Shown: positions 45,313-55,376 of the stretch, in pieces
Numbering within the stretch: position 1 is the first letter of the stretch
Layout of the letters: each line of letters opens with the position of its first letter
DNA from: Pseudophaeomoniella oleicola
Taxonomy: Eukaryota; Ascomycota; Eurotiomycetes; Phaeomoniellales; Phaeomoniellaceae
Length of the DNA stretch: 64,000 bases
Assembly: GCA_003868215.1 (NCBI GenBank)
Contig: QWDQ01000064.1
Span: 1 to 64,000, forward strand
Direction: 5' to 3'
Notes under the pieces: model-generated
What the model saw: the letters and a program-made list of their open reading frames with translations, nothing else
Told to the model about the DNA's origin: nothing
The model's database searches: none
Position numbers and translations under genes: made by a program

Positions 45313-46706
45313 ATGTGGCGAGTCCTATCACTGCTTCTGTTGACAGCTTGGTCTCGTGAAGCATGTGCCAGCAAGCCTTCCAGGGCGTGGTCGGTGGACG
45401 CCTTCACAAGTCTCGTTACGTTCGGTGACAGTTATACCGATGAGCAGCGTCTCAATTGGTTTGTTCAGCACAATGGAAGTGCGCCTCCCGCCGGTACTCT
45501 ACTGGGCGAGAGCTCCGTTACTGCTTCGGGCGGAAAGACCTGGCCTCGATTTGTTATACAGTACACAGGTCAAGAGATTAATGATACCTGGTCACCTCGG
45601 ATGACTCTATATGATTATGCGGTCTCCGGTGCAGTCTGTTCGAATGTACATCGCGCTCCTCTCGGTGTTGTCTCTTACATGGAGGATGCTAACACCCTCT
45701 TTACCACAGGCAATCACTCCTAGGACCGACTCCGTATGTGGAACAGGATTCACCTGTACTCGAGACCGGCTGATACGATTACTAGGGTATACACGCCAAC
45801 TTCCCGGCAGTGCTCGAGTACGAAGTCCCCGCTTTCCTTGCCGACAAGCAAAGTCTGAGGAATGGAACTGATGACACATATTTCACTCCCCCACTGACAG
45901 CATCGAACGCCGTCTATTCCGTTTGGATAGGTGGGCCCGCTGGGAAACCTCCCTGGTTATAGTCACTGACAGGGCTAGGCACAAATGATATCGGGGTGTA
46001 TGCCTTTCTGACCGACAGCCAAGTTCCAGGGAATGTTTTGACTGATTATATCGACTGTGTGTACGTTGTTCTGGACCAGGTATACCGAAGTGGTGCCAGG
46101 AACTTTGTGCTCATGAACCTCGCTCCTCTTGAGCTCACTCCCCTCTACGCGAACGAGAGTGCTGGGGGTGTCGGCGTCGATCACTATTGGCCAGAAAAAC
46201 CTAGCAATAAAACGTTGATTAGGTAGGTCGGCTGGGTAGGTCTGTATTGTAGAGCAGGTGGTTGACGTCCGGCAGTGAAACCATGAAGGAATACACCACA
46301 ACCATCAATACGGTCTACAAGTACCGAACACCATTTGACGTTCTTGTTGCAAACCGATACCCGGGCGCCAATTTCGCGATGTATGATGTCCATAGTCTAC
46401 TGGTGGATATCTACCATGATCCTACCGCTTATCTGAACGGCACGTTGCCAGCAAATGTGACTGGGTTCGACTCCCACTGCGACCTCAATGTGACACATTG
46501 TACCCGCACAACTTCGCCGGATTCGTTCCTGTGGTACGGTAAGAGGTTTGACGGTCCCCTATAGGTATCCCCAGGCTAACGTGATCGATGTAGATGAGCT
46601 GCATCCATCGGAGCAAACAGATCGCATAATTGCTCGGGAGTTTGTGGAAGTACTGAGTGGGAACAGCTCGTATGCCAGTTACTATTCAGGTCCAACATAT
46701 GTGTAA
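45313..46706 (+). CDS. Secreted SGNH/GDSL esterase, CE16 acetylesterase-like
   Basis: Probably removes acetyl groups from plant polysaccharide fragments. The start MWRVLSLLLLTAWSREACAS is a signal peptide. Block I is LVTFGDSYTD with nucleophile Ser40. Short introns follow: after GAVCSN (donor GTACAT, acceptor CACAG), after AITPRTDS (donor GTATGT, acceptor ACTAG) leading to HANFPAVLEYEVPAFLAD, and inside WIG|TNDIGVYAFL, which restores the block-III Asn. Two more introns precede the last exon, DELHPSEQTDRIIAREF, holding the Asp-His pair of block V. All pieces join in frame, so despite interrupted open frames the gene looks intact at roughly 370 residues. Several N-x-S/T sites fit secretion. Confidence 0.88.
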
Positions 46707-47634
46707 AGCAGGTAGGCTAGAAGGATGATGAGGGGTAGTGCAAGCACCATAGTATTTATAGGTATGTATATAGGTAAGGTAGGTACAGGATATATACTTG
46801 AGTAGAATATAAGCATTACCATTGATATCATCAGCTACCTACGTAAGGTCTCTAAGAGGTACCTAGGTATGGAGTATTCCGTATAAGATCCATTCAGGGA
46901 CCATTCAGTTCAAGCTTCAATTCACTTCAAGATTTAATTAATTAATTATTCGGTTGACGTTACTTGAATATCTTAGGCTTCATTCCTTTCTCGGTAAAGC
47001 TTCTCAGTAGTAATTGGGCTGATTGGGTGATTGGAAGTGATTGAACAGTTCGAGTTGGCATAAGACGTGGTAAGACGTAAGACCACCCGGGAACTCATCA
47101 TTTTTTTCTTCCTAATCTTTGATCGTCTTTCCTTTCCAATTCCCCCACCTCGTCGTTATCGCTGCTGTGCCTGAACAAACGATTCCATTGAATTGAATCA
47201 CTTACTTGCACGACGCACCCACCCCTTTTCATACCAACGACCAAGCTTAGGTACCTAGATACATAGATAATCATAATTAGGATCACCGTATATCCCAGTC
47301 CTGTCCTATTCCTCTTCGTGTGAAGAAAATAGATATAAAAGGCCCGAAAAGCCGAAAAGGTGTGATCCAGTCTTCTTCTTCATCTTCTCATCTATTATCG
47401 GTATCTCTCTCACTTGGCTTGTTTGCCGTCTAGCGCATCTGCGTCTTTGTTCATCATCATCATAATCATATTCCCCTCCCTCCCCAACGACTTTCTCTTC
47501 CCCCACAATCAACTTTCACCGCTTATTTGTTGTTGTGTGAATTCCTCTTGCAGACCAGCAGCTGACAAGTTCTCAAGTCGCTCGACATCACCTTCCTTTT
47601 CCAATCTTTCTTTCCGATCAGGAGCCAAGTCATC
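46707..47634. other. Intergenic, ERG13 promoter
   Basis: About 930 bp. The left part (46730-46870) is rich in AGGTA/TACCT words. The right part (47370-47634) is strongly pyrimidine-rich, a common fungal housekeeping promoter feature. A minus-strand 62-codon frame is not supported. Confidence 0.5.
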
Positions 47635-49143
47635 ATGTCTTCCCGACCTCAAAATATTGGCATCAAAGCCATCGATCTCTATTTCCCAAGCCAATGTGTC
47701 GCACAAGAGGAGCTCGAAAAGTTCGATGGCGTCAGTGCCGGTAAATACACCATTGGTCTCGGCCAGACCAAAATGTCTTTTTGCGATGACCGTGAAGGTA
47801 AGCCAGCTAAGTTGCCTGCCCTGGCGCCAATCGTTGAGAGAAGTGAATTAACGGTCTTGCATAGATATTTACTCGATTGCTCTCACCTCTCTCTCCTCCC
47901 TCTTGAAGAAATACTCGATCGACCCCAAATCCATTGGCCGCCTGGAAGTCGGTACCGAGACGATGCTCGACAAGTCGAAGTCCGTAAAATCAGTGCTCAT
48001 GCAACTATTTGAAGAGTCGGGCAATACCAACGTTGAGGGTGTAGATACCATGAACGCATGCTACGGGGGCACCAATGCGCTGTTCAACAGCATCAATTGG
48101 GTCGAGTCTTCGGCCTGGGATGGTCGGGATGCGATAGTGATCGCTGGTGACATTGCGCTCTACGCAAAGGGTAACGCTCGTCCCACTGGTGGTGCCGGCT
48201 GCGTCGCCATGTTAATTGGTCCCGATGCTCCCTTGGCTTTCGAACCTGGTCTGCGCGGTAGCTACATCACTCACGCTTACGACTTCTACAAGCCTGATTT
48301 GACCAGCGAATATCCCTATGTCGACGGTCAATTCTCCCTCCAATGCTATACTGAAGCGGTGGACGCTTGCTACAAAGCCTACAATGCTCGACAGGAGCAA
48401 TTGAAGGCAAAGACCAACGGCGCCGTTGCGAACGGCAATGGTCACGTCGCAGATGGCAAGACGCCCATTGACCGTTTCGACTACATGACTTTCCATGCCC
48501 CTACTTGCAAGCTTGTGTCCAAGTCGTATGCTCGTCTCCTGTACAACGACTACCTGGCCGATCCATCCAACCCGGTTTTTGCTGAAGTTGCTCCAGAACT
48601 GCGCGATGTGGAGTACAAGAAATCTTTGACCGACAAGAGCGTTGAGAAGACGTTTATGGGTCTGACCAAGAAGAAGTTCGCTGAGCGCGTGCAACCAGCG
48701 ATCGAGGTTCCCACCATGTGCGGTAACATGTATTGCGGTAGTGTGTACGGTGGCTTGGTCAGTCTGTTGAGCAACGTCGCGCCTAAGCAACTTGAAGGGA
48801 AGCGAGTTGCATTTTTCTCTTACGGCAGTGGCCTGGCCAGCTCCTTGTTCAGTGCCAAGGTCGTGGGGGACACGACCGAGATGGCTGAAAAGCTCGACCT
48901 CCACAAGAGGTTAGATTCTCGCAGGACAGTTGCCCCCGAGGTTTATGAAGAGGTATGCGCCCTAATCTGGCTCGCCGACTTGAATTCACTAACGTTTGCA
49001 TCTAGATGTGTGAACTTCGCAAGAAAGCTCACCTTCAGAAGAGCTTCAAACCCGTGGGTAGTGTCGAGACTTTGTTCCCAGGCACATACTACCTTACCGA
49101 GGTCGACGACATGTTCCGACGCAAGTACGAAATCAAGGCATAA
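47635..49143 (+). CDS. ERG13: Hydroxymethylglutaryl-CoA synthase
   Basis: Condenses acetyl-CoA with acetoacetyl-CoA to HMG-CoA in the mevalonate pathway for sterols and isoprenoids (cytosol). Three exons (introns 47798-47864 and 48953-49005) give 462 residues, the normal length. The N-terminus has [11 protein letters not shown] and [13 protein letters not shown]. Catalytic Cys120 lies in [14 protein letters not shown]. Further marks are [15 protein letters not shown], the base His in [18 protein letters not shown], and [13 protein letters not shown]. The end [26 protein letters not shown] is the classic family C-terminus. A GNGH-containing low-complexity insert near residues 250-275 varies between species. 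This is a core gene and marks the change from accessory to conserved sequence. Confidence 0.97.
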
Positions 49144-50744
49144 ATATAGGCGTTCTTCCTTTTTGCGGGGTTTCTGCAGCATCATCATCATCATCATCAT
49201 GATACCGTTCTACGTTTTGTTGGGCCAGTGGACGTACCTTTACATAGCTGCATACGTCGGCATATTGATAGAGACTGGGCATGTCGCTGAGGTTTAGAGC
49301 GATAGATAGAGATTTAAAAGAACAAAAGGACGACGGGAAAGCCTCGAAATAGTCGTCGGGGTTTTGTCCATGTGGTTTTTGAATGCCATCGACTGGTATC
49401 ATTTGCAATCACGATATAAGATACATTGTGCTCTCAAGTCAGAACCTCTTATCGTTTTCTTCTCACCGTGCTTAGATACCGTCTACATGAGCCGAAAGAC
49501 TGAGCACTGACATCACCCTCATCCACTTGTAGAAGCCTGTCGCTAGACACCGACTACGTGGAGAGCGGGTGTAGATGGAACCAGGGCTGAGCATCGTCGA
49601 GCTCCTAATGATACCCAATGAAGTCGATGGAGGAGCACCGAGCTTCGACACGATGCGGGGAATGATGGTTGCAGGTGTTTCATGTTTCAATGATCTGTGC
49701 TTCCAACATCGACGATAAAGAGTGTGAGTCACCGATATGCACCTAGATATGCATGCACAAACCTGAAACCCAGTCACCAAGCCAATCAGCTTGGATAGGT
49801 GCTTTTTGCCGGGGTATGAGGCCCAGGGCGGTGAGGTTTAGAGGATAATGATAGTGTCGACGGACTGCTGCTGCTAGAAAAGGACGGGGCTGGAAAGAGG
49901 AGAGAGGAGACAAGTTGCAGGAAGCAGATGATTCACGCGTCAACTTCGTGACATGACTACGGAGAGCGATACGGACCACAGTGGTCGTGATTCAGGATCG
50001 GAACAATGTTTCTGCTAGACGCCCAAGAGCGCAAAAGTCACTCCGTATCACTCCACCTCACGAATACTACGGTAATTTCATCAAGCGCCCATCTGATGTA
50101 CGGCGTCAACTGCAACCTCTCATCTTTCAGAAGACCATCCAAAACAATCGCTACCGCCCTGATCAAGCTTCAGGTTCTTGTTCATGTAGATACTATTTTG
50201 AGAATGGCTGTACAAGCGCTTCAAGAGATTGGACTGGTCCGTCATGCCATCAACAGCCGCGCAAGTGTGGATGGTCATGATCATGAGAGAGCCGGTCGTA
50301 GACGACTTCCGAGACGCGTAAAAATAGTCCTCAGACTGACGACGATCGACTTGACGCGCCGTTGCACCCTCTCCGGGGCAGAGACCATGGATCGCCTCCT
50401 CTGGTCGTTGTACCACCTGTTCGGTAATCACTGTTTGCTCTGCAGTCGATCTACTTGTTTCATGTTTGTCCTTTGGCTGTGCTTCACTGCACTGCTTCGA
50501 CCGTGACCGTGACCGGCCTCGTCGAGCATTTATACCCATTGCTTCCCTCGATACCTGAACACATTTTCTTTTTGTCCATCAGATACCCAGTTCATTTCAT
50601 TCCATTCCATTTCGTTCCAATCTTTCCTTCGCTGTTCCATACTCTCCACTACAGAGAAGCTGGCCTTCTCCCTACCACCCCCTAATAGTCAATGTCAGTT
50701 TGTGTTCTGGACAACGCCTACTTGAGTTGCTAACAAGCCCTAGC
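49144..50744. other. Intergenic, about 1.6 kb
   Basis: Begins with the ERG13 3' untranslated region carrying about seven CAT/ATC triplets (49180-49203). Small frames on both strands (49472-50539) overlap each other in several registers, with no recognisable domain. The right end (50540-50690) is pyrimidine-rich promoter sequence of the next gene. Confidence 0.5.
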
Positions 50745-52559
50745 ATGTCCCTAGAACCATATTCCTATAGACCTGCTACGCCTCCAGAGGTTTCTAGATC
50801 TGCTGGTCAGATCCGCAGCGCCCATACCCGCAACACTTCCTGCTCTTCATGGTTTTCGACCGATTCATCACCTGAAGCCAATTTTTCCAATCTTCCTACG
50901 CCCGGTCGATCACCTATTCGTCACCATGGGCCGACTTTGCTTCCAAAGATTAGGTCGCAGGATACGGTGGTGGAACCTTCGGCCGCAGGTGGTCCGAAAA
51001 GAACACATCGTCGAGTACTGTCTAGTACACGTAATCCTCCGGCGTTCGCTCCCTACACTACCACTCGCCCATCCATGCAACGAAGTGTGACAGAACCTGT
51101 CACTTGTAGCTCTCACCTGTCGCCTGGCTTGACATCGCTATCGCGCGGCACGTCCTTGCTCAATTCACCCATCAATCTCACCCCTTGCCACAGCCGCAAA
51201 TCCTCCGTCTCGCATTCACGAGGTAACTCAACGTCTAGCATCGACGAGATCGCCATCAAGAGATTTGGCTATCCCACTTATCGTCAGCTTCCCGCTTATG
51301 CTTCTCATACTCCTCAACCCCCTTCACCGCCAATGTTTGACAACTTCGATATGACTTTCGATACCCCTTCGGTTGAGACGGCGGACTGCCTGACGAATCC
51401 TATGGAGTTGCAACCCGTCCTCGACTTTATGCCTGTAGAAGAGACAGTCTATCCACGAATCTCGGTCAGCCCTCCACCTGTCGAGCCTGTCATGACTACA
51501 AACCTTGTGGACTATTTGACAGAACCCACACAGCCGATCAACCTGGTACGTCAGGTCAACATGTCACCTGGTAGGGGACTCCATAGCTTTTTTTGGTGGG
51601 ATATCCGCAATCTCAGATCGTGGGACTCGTTCAACATGGATACGATTTCTACCATTCCTGGTCTATATCCACTGCTCACCACACCAGTCGACCGAAACTG
51701 CTTTCCCCCTGCGCCACCAGCGAACAAGACCGTCACGCCTGAGTCTGAGTCTGCCCTGGTTGATCTGGTCAGTCAGATCTATGCGCCGAAAGTCAATCCC
51801 GCTGCTTCGCTGTCACAGGGAGCCACATGTGTCTCTCTCTATCCTGTACCACCGACGGAACGTCATATCAGTGGTCCACATTTTCTTGCCAACTATGCTC
51901 ACGATAATGAGCGCACCCTTGCCGGTGGTCGCCGTGGTCGCATGGTGGGTTTGGTCAAATCGTTCGACCAATGGAACACTGGAATGAGAAACGAAGTCCC
52001 TTACCAGAAAGTCAGATACCTCAACGGTCTAGCTCATTTACAGAAGTGCATGAGAGACCACAGTTGCCGTTATGGATTCATTCTTACGGAGATCGAATTG
52101 GTCTGTGTCCGCGCTGGATGCGATGACGGTAGCGATATTCCTTACTTTGGATATCTCGAGGTTTCAGAGGCTATCCCCACCAATGCGGCCATGAAGCAGC
52201 CGGTAGAACCTGATAATGCAGTCACTCCTCGGGCTTCTCCAGAACCACAGGAGGTCCCACTTACAGTGTCACTTGCATTGTACTACCTGGTTATGCTTTC
52301 CAAATCAACTCCCCTTCCAGGGCAACCAGGATCGTTTATGGATGTCGGAGGTCCAGGTGCCTTGACACGTCAACGGCTGTGGCTCGGGCAGGACCTGGCC
52401 GATTCTGAGAGGGGTAAAGATGGAAAGGACAAGTGGATTCCGGAGCCTCAGATGGGCGAGAAGAGAGAAGCGAAGAGGGTCCGAGGTTGGGTACTCCCGC
52501 ACGAACCATGGCACAAGAGGGAAGGTAGTGGTGTTGGTAGGAGAGGTGGAAGAGCCTGA
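50745..52559 (+). CDS. Conserved fungal protein of unknown function, Ser/Pro-rich
   Basis: About 604 residues from the ATG at 50745 (SLEPYSYRPATPPEV). An upstream ATG at 50692 followed by a possible short intron (donor GTTTGT, acceptor CCCTAG) is an alternative start. Residues 1 to about 270 are disordered, rich in Ser, Thr and Pro with RSxS/T-type potential phosphosites (RKSSVSHSRGNSTSS). The C-terminal half looks folded: GLHSFFWWDIRNLRSWDSF, YQKVRYLNGLAHLQKCMRDHSCRYGFILTEIELVCVR, FGYLEVSEAIP. It ends in a Lys/Arg/Gly-rich tail. I recognise it only as a conserved hypothetical family of filamentous ascomycetes, distantly recalling fungal kinase-like anti-toxin-type folds. No function is assigned. 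Confidence 0.75.
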   Translation: MSLEPYSYRPATPPEVSRSAGQIRSAHTRNTSCSSWFSTDSSPEANFSNLPTPGRSPIRHHGPTLLPKIRSQDTVVEPSAAGGPKRTHRRVLSSTRNPPAFAPYTTTRPSMQRSVTEPVTCSSHLSPGLTSLSRGTSLLNSPINLTPCHSRKSSVSHSRGNSTSSIDEIAIKRFGYPTYRQLPAYASHTPQPPSPPMFDNFDMTFDTPSVETADCLTNPMELQPVLDFMPVEETVYPRISVSPPPVEPVMTTNLVDYLTEPTQPINLVRQVNMSPGRGLHSFFWWDIRNLRSWDSFNMDTISTIPGLYPLLTTPVDRNCFPPAPPANKTVTPESESALVDLVSQIYAPKVNPAASLSQGATCVSLYPVPPTERHISGPHFLANYAHDNERTLAGGRRGRMVGLVKSFDQWNTGMRNEVPYQKVRYLNGLAHLQKCMRDHSCRYGFILTEIELVCVRAGCDDGSDIPYFGYLEVSEAIPTNAAMKQPVEPDNAVTPRASPEPQEVPLTVSLALYYLVMLSKSTPLPGQPGSFMDVGGPGALTRQRLWLGQDLADSERGKDGKDKWIPEPQMGEKREAKRVRGWVLPHEPWHKREGSGVGRRGGRA

Positions 52560-53243
52560 TGGGGGCAATACAATAACACGTAAAATAATCATAAGACTCA
52601 TGTCATCCTGGTGATGGCAAGACATAGTATTTATCGCTAATTTATTCATACTTGAAACTAAATTATGTTCTGAACTGCTCGTCAACGGTTGGGGAGAAGT
52701 ACCTGACAGAAAATCAATTAGCATTGGCTCTCAACTGATATCAGGCAAATAATTCGTCTTGCGAAAAAACTGTCAGACTGTTGAGCTTGAATATTTTGGT
52801 TGAAACCTCAGCGAAATATCGGATGATAGTACGTAGTAACATCATAGAATGTAGGCGAACTTGCTGATAAACGGAATGCGTGAACGTACCTTGATGCGGA
52901 TGTGGCAAGACTACTACAGTCTTTCAGTTGTGGACTTCCTGGTCGTTGTGCTGCCTTCAATGCATGGTATATCACGCTTGACTACATAGTGCCTCATGAT
53001 AAAAATGAGGTCTGAGAAGGAAGAATTGGAAAAAGTTCTTTGGTAACTTACATCAAAGTCTTGGATCTAACGCTATTCCGTTTACGGCCACCCCACTCCG
53101 TCACAACATTGAAGCTTCCCATTTCCCCTCCAAGTATATAATATATCTCTTGCTCATACACTTTGCGACCGTCAGCACCACTGTCTGTTGAATTGAACTC
53201 TTCATCGTTGATCTAGAGTCATCATTGCCTGCAGTCTAGCAAA
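52560..53243. other. Intergenic, NTF2 promoter
   Basis: 684 bp upstream of NTF2. It has a TATA-like run (ATATAATATAT) at about 53135-53146, roughly 100 bp before the start codon. Nothing else was recognised. Confidence 0.5.
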
Positions 53244-53949
53244 ATGGCCAGTAAGTATACTTCACCCTTGTGCAGCTCATAAGTATTAGTCAAAGGGCGT
53301 CGCATGGCTTTTTGGTGTCGCATTACAGTCTTTATGCCCAACCTCATACTAACAAAATCTCTGTTGGCAGACTTCCAGGAAATTGCGCGTAAGTCAAGCG
53401 AAGCGCCAGCATCACGATCCTGGACTAAGACCTGATTATGACAGAACAATTCACAACCTTTTACTACCAGACTTTCGACCAAGGCAGGGATAGCCTTGCA
53501 GGGCTCTACGTACGTTGGCCCAACGAAATCTCGACAACACATCTGCTTACCATGGGCTTTCCAGCGCAATAACTCCATGCTCACCTTTGAGTCGACTGCG
53601 ATTCAAGGGTCTGCCAACATTGTTGAGAAGTTGACAGTAAGGATGTGCCCTACACTGTCAAGTTTGATCTAACGATATCAGTCCCTACCTTTCGAGAAAG
53701 TCCAGCACCGAGTCGACACTCTGGATGCGCAGCCTTCAAATGAAGCCGGAGGTGTCTTGGTGATGGTTACCGGTGCCCTTCTCGTATGGTACTTTCCACT
53801 ACAACATATGTTGCGAATACTGACAGGCTTCCAAGGTGGATGAGGAGCAACGACCGATGAACTACTCTCAAGTTTTCCAGCTCTTGCCTGAAGGCGGATC
53901 ATATTATGTCTTCAACGATGTCTTCAGACTCATCTATTCGGCAGCATAG
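53244..53949 (+). CDS. NTF2: Nuclear transport factor 2
   Basis: Carries Ran-GDP into the nucleus by binding Ran and FxFG nucleoporins. It is broken into about six small exons and so gives no long open frame. Pieces read in order: M-A (53244-53249), NFQEIA near 53372, [22 protein letters not shown] from about 53446, [24 protein letters not shown] from about 53566, [19 protein letters not shown] with [12 protein letters not shown], and finally [20 protein letters not shown], ending in [15 protein letters not shown] at the TAG 53947-53949. Each piece is flanked by GT and AG. The joined product is about 124 residues, exactly the family size. The Asp-rich VDEEQRPM loop and Trp-free FYYQTFD helix fit the NTF2 fold. 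Confidence 0.93.
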
Positions 53950-54681
53950 GCACAGTAGAGGGCAGGTAGGAAGTCAAATGACGGGCCGCTTCTTCACGAC
54001 TCAAAAGAAATACGACAGACATGGGGCCAGGGAAACGGAGGATCATTACGGTACAGCGGACGGCTTCTCTGGAATATTGGAATATAATACGACCACTAGG
54101 AAGCATGGCAGTCCGAGCGGTACCTGAGGCTTGATGCTTGCGTGGCTTTGCAATCCAATTTGGGTCTGAATTCAGGCATCCGAATACCGTAGATCTGATT
54201 TACTTCTTTCCGGTCTCTGCTATTTCTAAAAAGAGCGTCAATCCCGATATAGGTCTAACGTTTGTATCTTACATAGTACAACTTAGCCAGTACCGTCATT
54301 AATTGCTGAGTGTTTGAATCGAGACCATTGTTGTTTCGAATTTCTGGTCGGTAGGTCGCATTTGGAAGCTCCGACAGAAGGGTCCATTCGCGTGTTGCGA
54401 CTAGGATATTTTAAAGGTTCCCGCGAGCTCTACAGACGTGGCTTATCCTACAATTGCGACAAACACATCTAACAACAACCGATAGCCGAAGAGATCAACC
54501 TATTCCACGTTGCATTCAGAAGCAGTCAACTCGAGTACAGCTAGTGATCACTACTTGGCCGAGTGTCGCATTTTCCTAATCAAACCAGAAGCTGTCAACA
54601 ATTCCCCGACGCAGGTCTAAACACGACTAGCATCTTCGCAGCGCTACTGTGATCGACGGCTGTTGACAAGTGACAACCAAA
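53950..54681. other. Intergenic, TVP18 promoter
   Basis: 732 bp. A short plus-strand open frame (53906-54127) overlaps the NTF2 end in another register and is not supported. No motif was recognised. Confidence 0.5.
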
Positions 54682-55376
54682 ATGACTATCGCCGACGAAT
54701 TCAGGTCAAGGAACTTTAGTGAGCAGCCAATTCTGCTATCCCGATCTGCTCGTTAGCTAACAGCAACCGTCTAGGTATCTACGGTCAATGGTAAGCATTG
54801 TATCCCGGTGCACTCTAGCCCAGCATTACAACGACTCCTAACCCTCTTGGAGGGTCGTGCATCATCTACAGCCTGTTGGCAAAAGCCGTTCTATCACCTG
54901 TTCTTCCATGGACTAATTCTTTGCGATGGTAGGACCGGTGTCATCTGTATCATCCTCTGCCTAGCAGTTGGAATCGCCAACATTTTTAGCTTCAACCTCC
55001 TTATCCTCTGGGCAGTTCTCTGCATGTATGTCGAAGACGCAAGATGTCTGCTCCCGAGTACTAATCGTATAACAGCGTCAGCGCTCTCGTCCTTGTTTTC
55101 GTTGAGATCCCTCTTCTTCTGCGTGTATGTCCTACGTCAGCCACGTTCGATGCCTTCATCCGACGTTTTACCACGAATTACATGCGCGCCGCTATCTACA
55201 CTGTCATGAGCGTCATACAATGGACGAGTCTTATCAAAGATGGAAGCAGTCTGATCGCAGCAGCTGTCCTCCTGCTGTTCGCTGCGGTTTTCTATGGCAT
55301 TGCCGGACTCAAGGATCAAGAATTCGTTGGCAGCAAGACGCTTGGTGGCCAAGGAGTCGCTCAGATGATAGTATAG
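54682..55376 (+). CDS. TVP18: Golgi apparatus membrane protein Tvp18
   Basis: Small tetraspan protein of late Golgi vesicles. Several short exons: MTIADEFRSRNF (from 54682), SIYGQW near 54776-54792, TGVICIILCLAVGIANIFSFNLLILWAVLCI from about 54933 to 55025, and a last exon from about 55078 (VSALVLVFVEIPLLLRVCPTSATFDAFIRRFTTNYMRAAIY), ending with LKDQEFVGSKTLGGQGVAQMIV at 55376. The order of blocks (EFRSRNFSIYGQWTG, FVEIPLLLRVCP, FIRRF, LKDQEF) matches Tvp18 along its length, with four hydrophobic segments and about 148 residues. It lies downstream of NTF2 on the same strand. Internal intron borders were judged by eye. Confidence 0.93.

Noticed and set aside
46455-46480. GGTTCGACTCC, matching a tRNA B-box
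   Set aside because: It lies inside the coding sequence of the SGNH esterase, with no matching A-box, acceptor stem or cloverleaf nearby.
45313-46706. Possible broken esterase gene
   Set aside because: Short introns with good splice signals join all SGNH blocks in frame, and the Ser, Asn, Asp and His blocks are all present.
49180-49203. CAT/ATC triplet run as a coding His repeat
   Set aside because: It begins after the ERG13 stop codon at 49141-49143 and lies in the 3' untranslated region.
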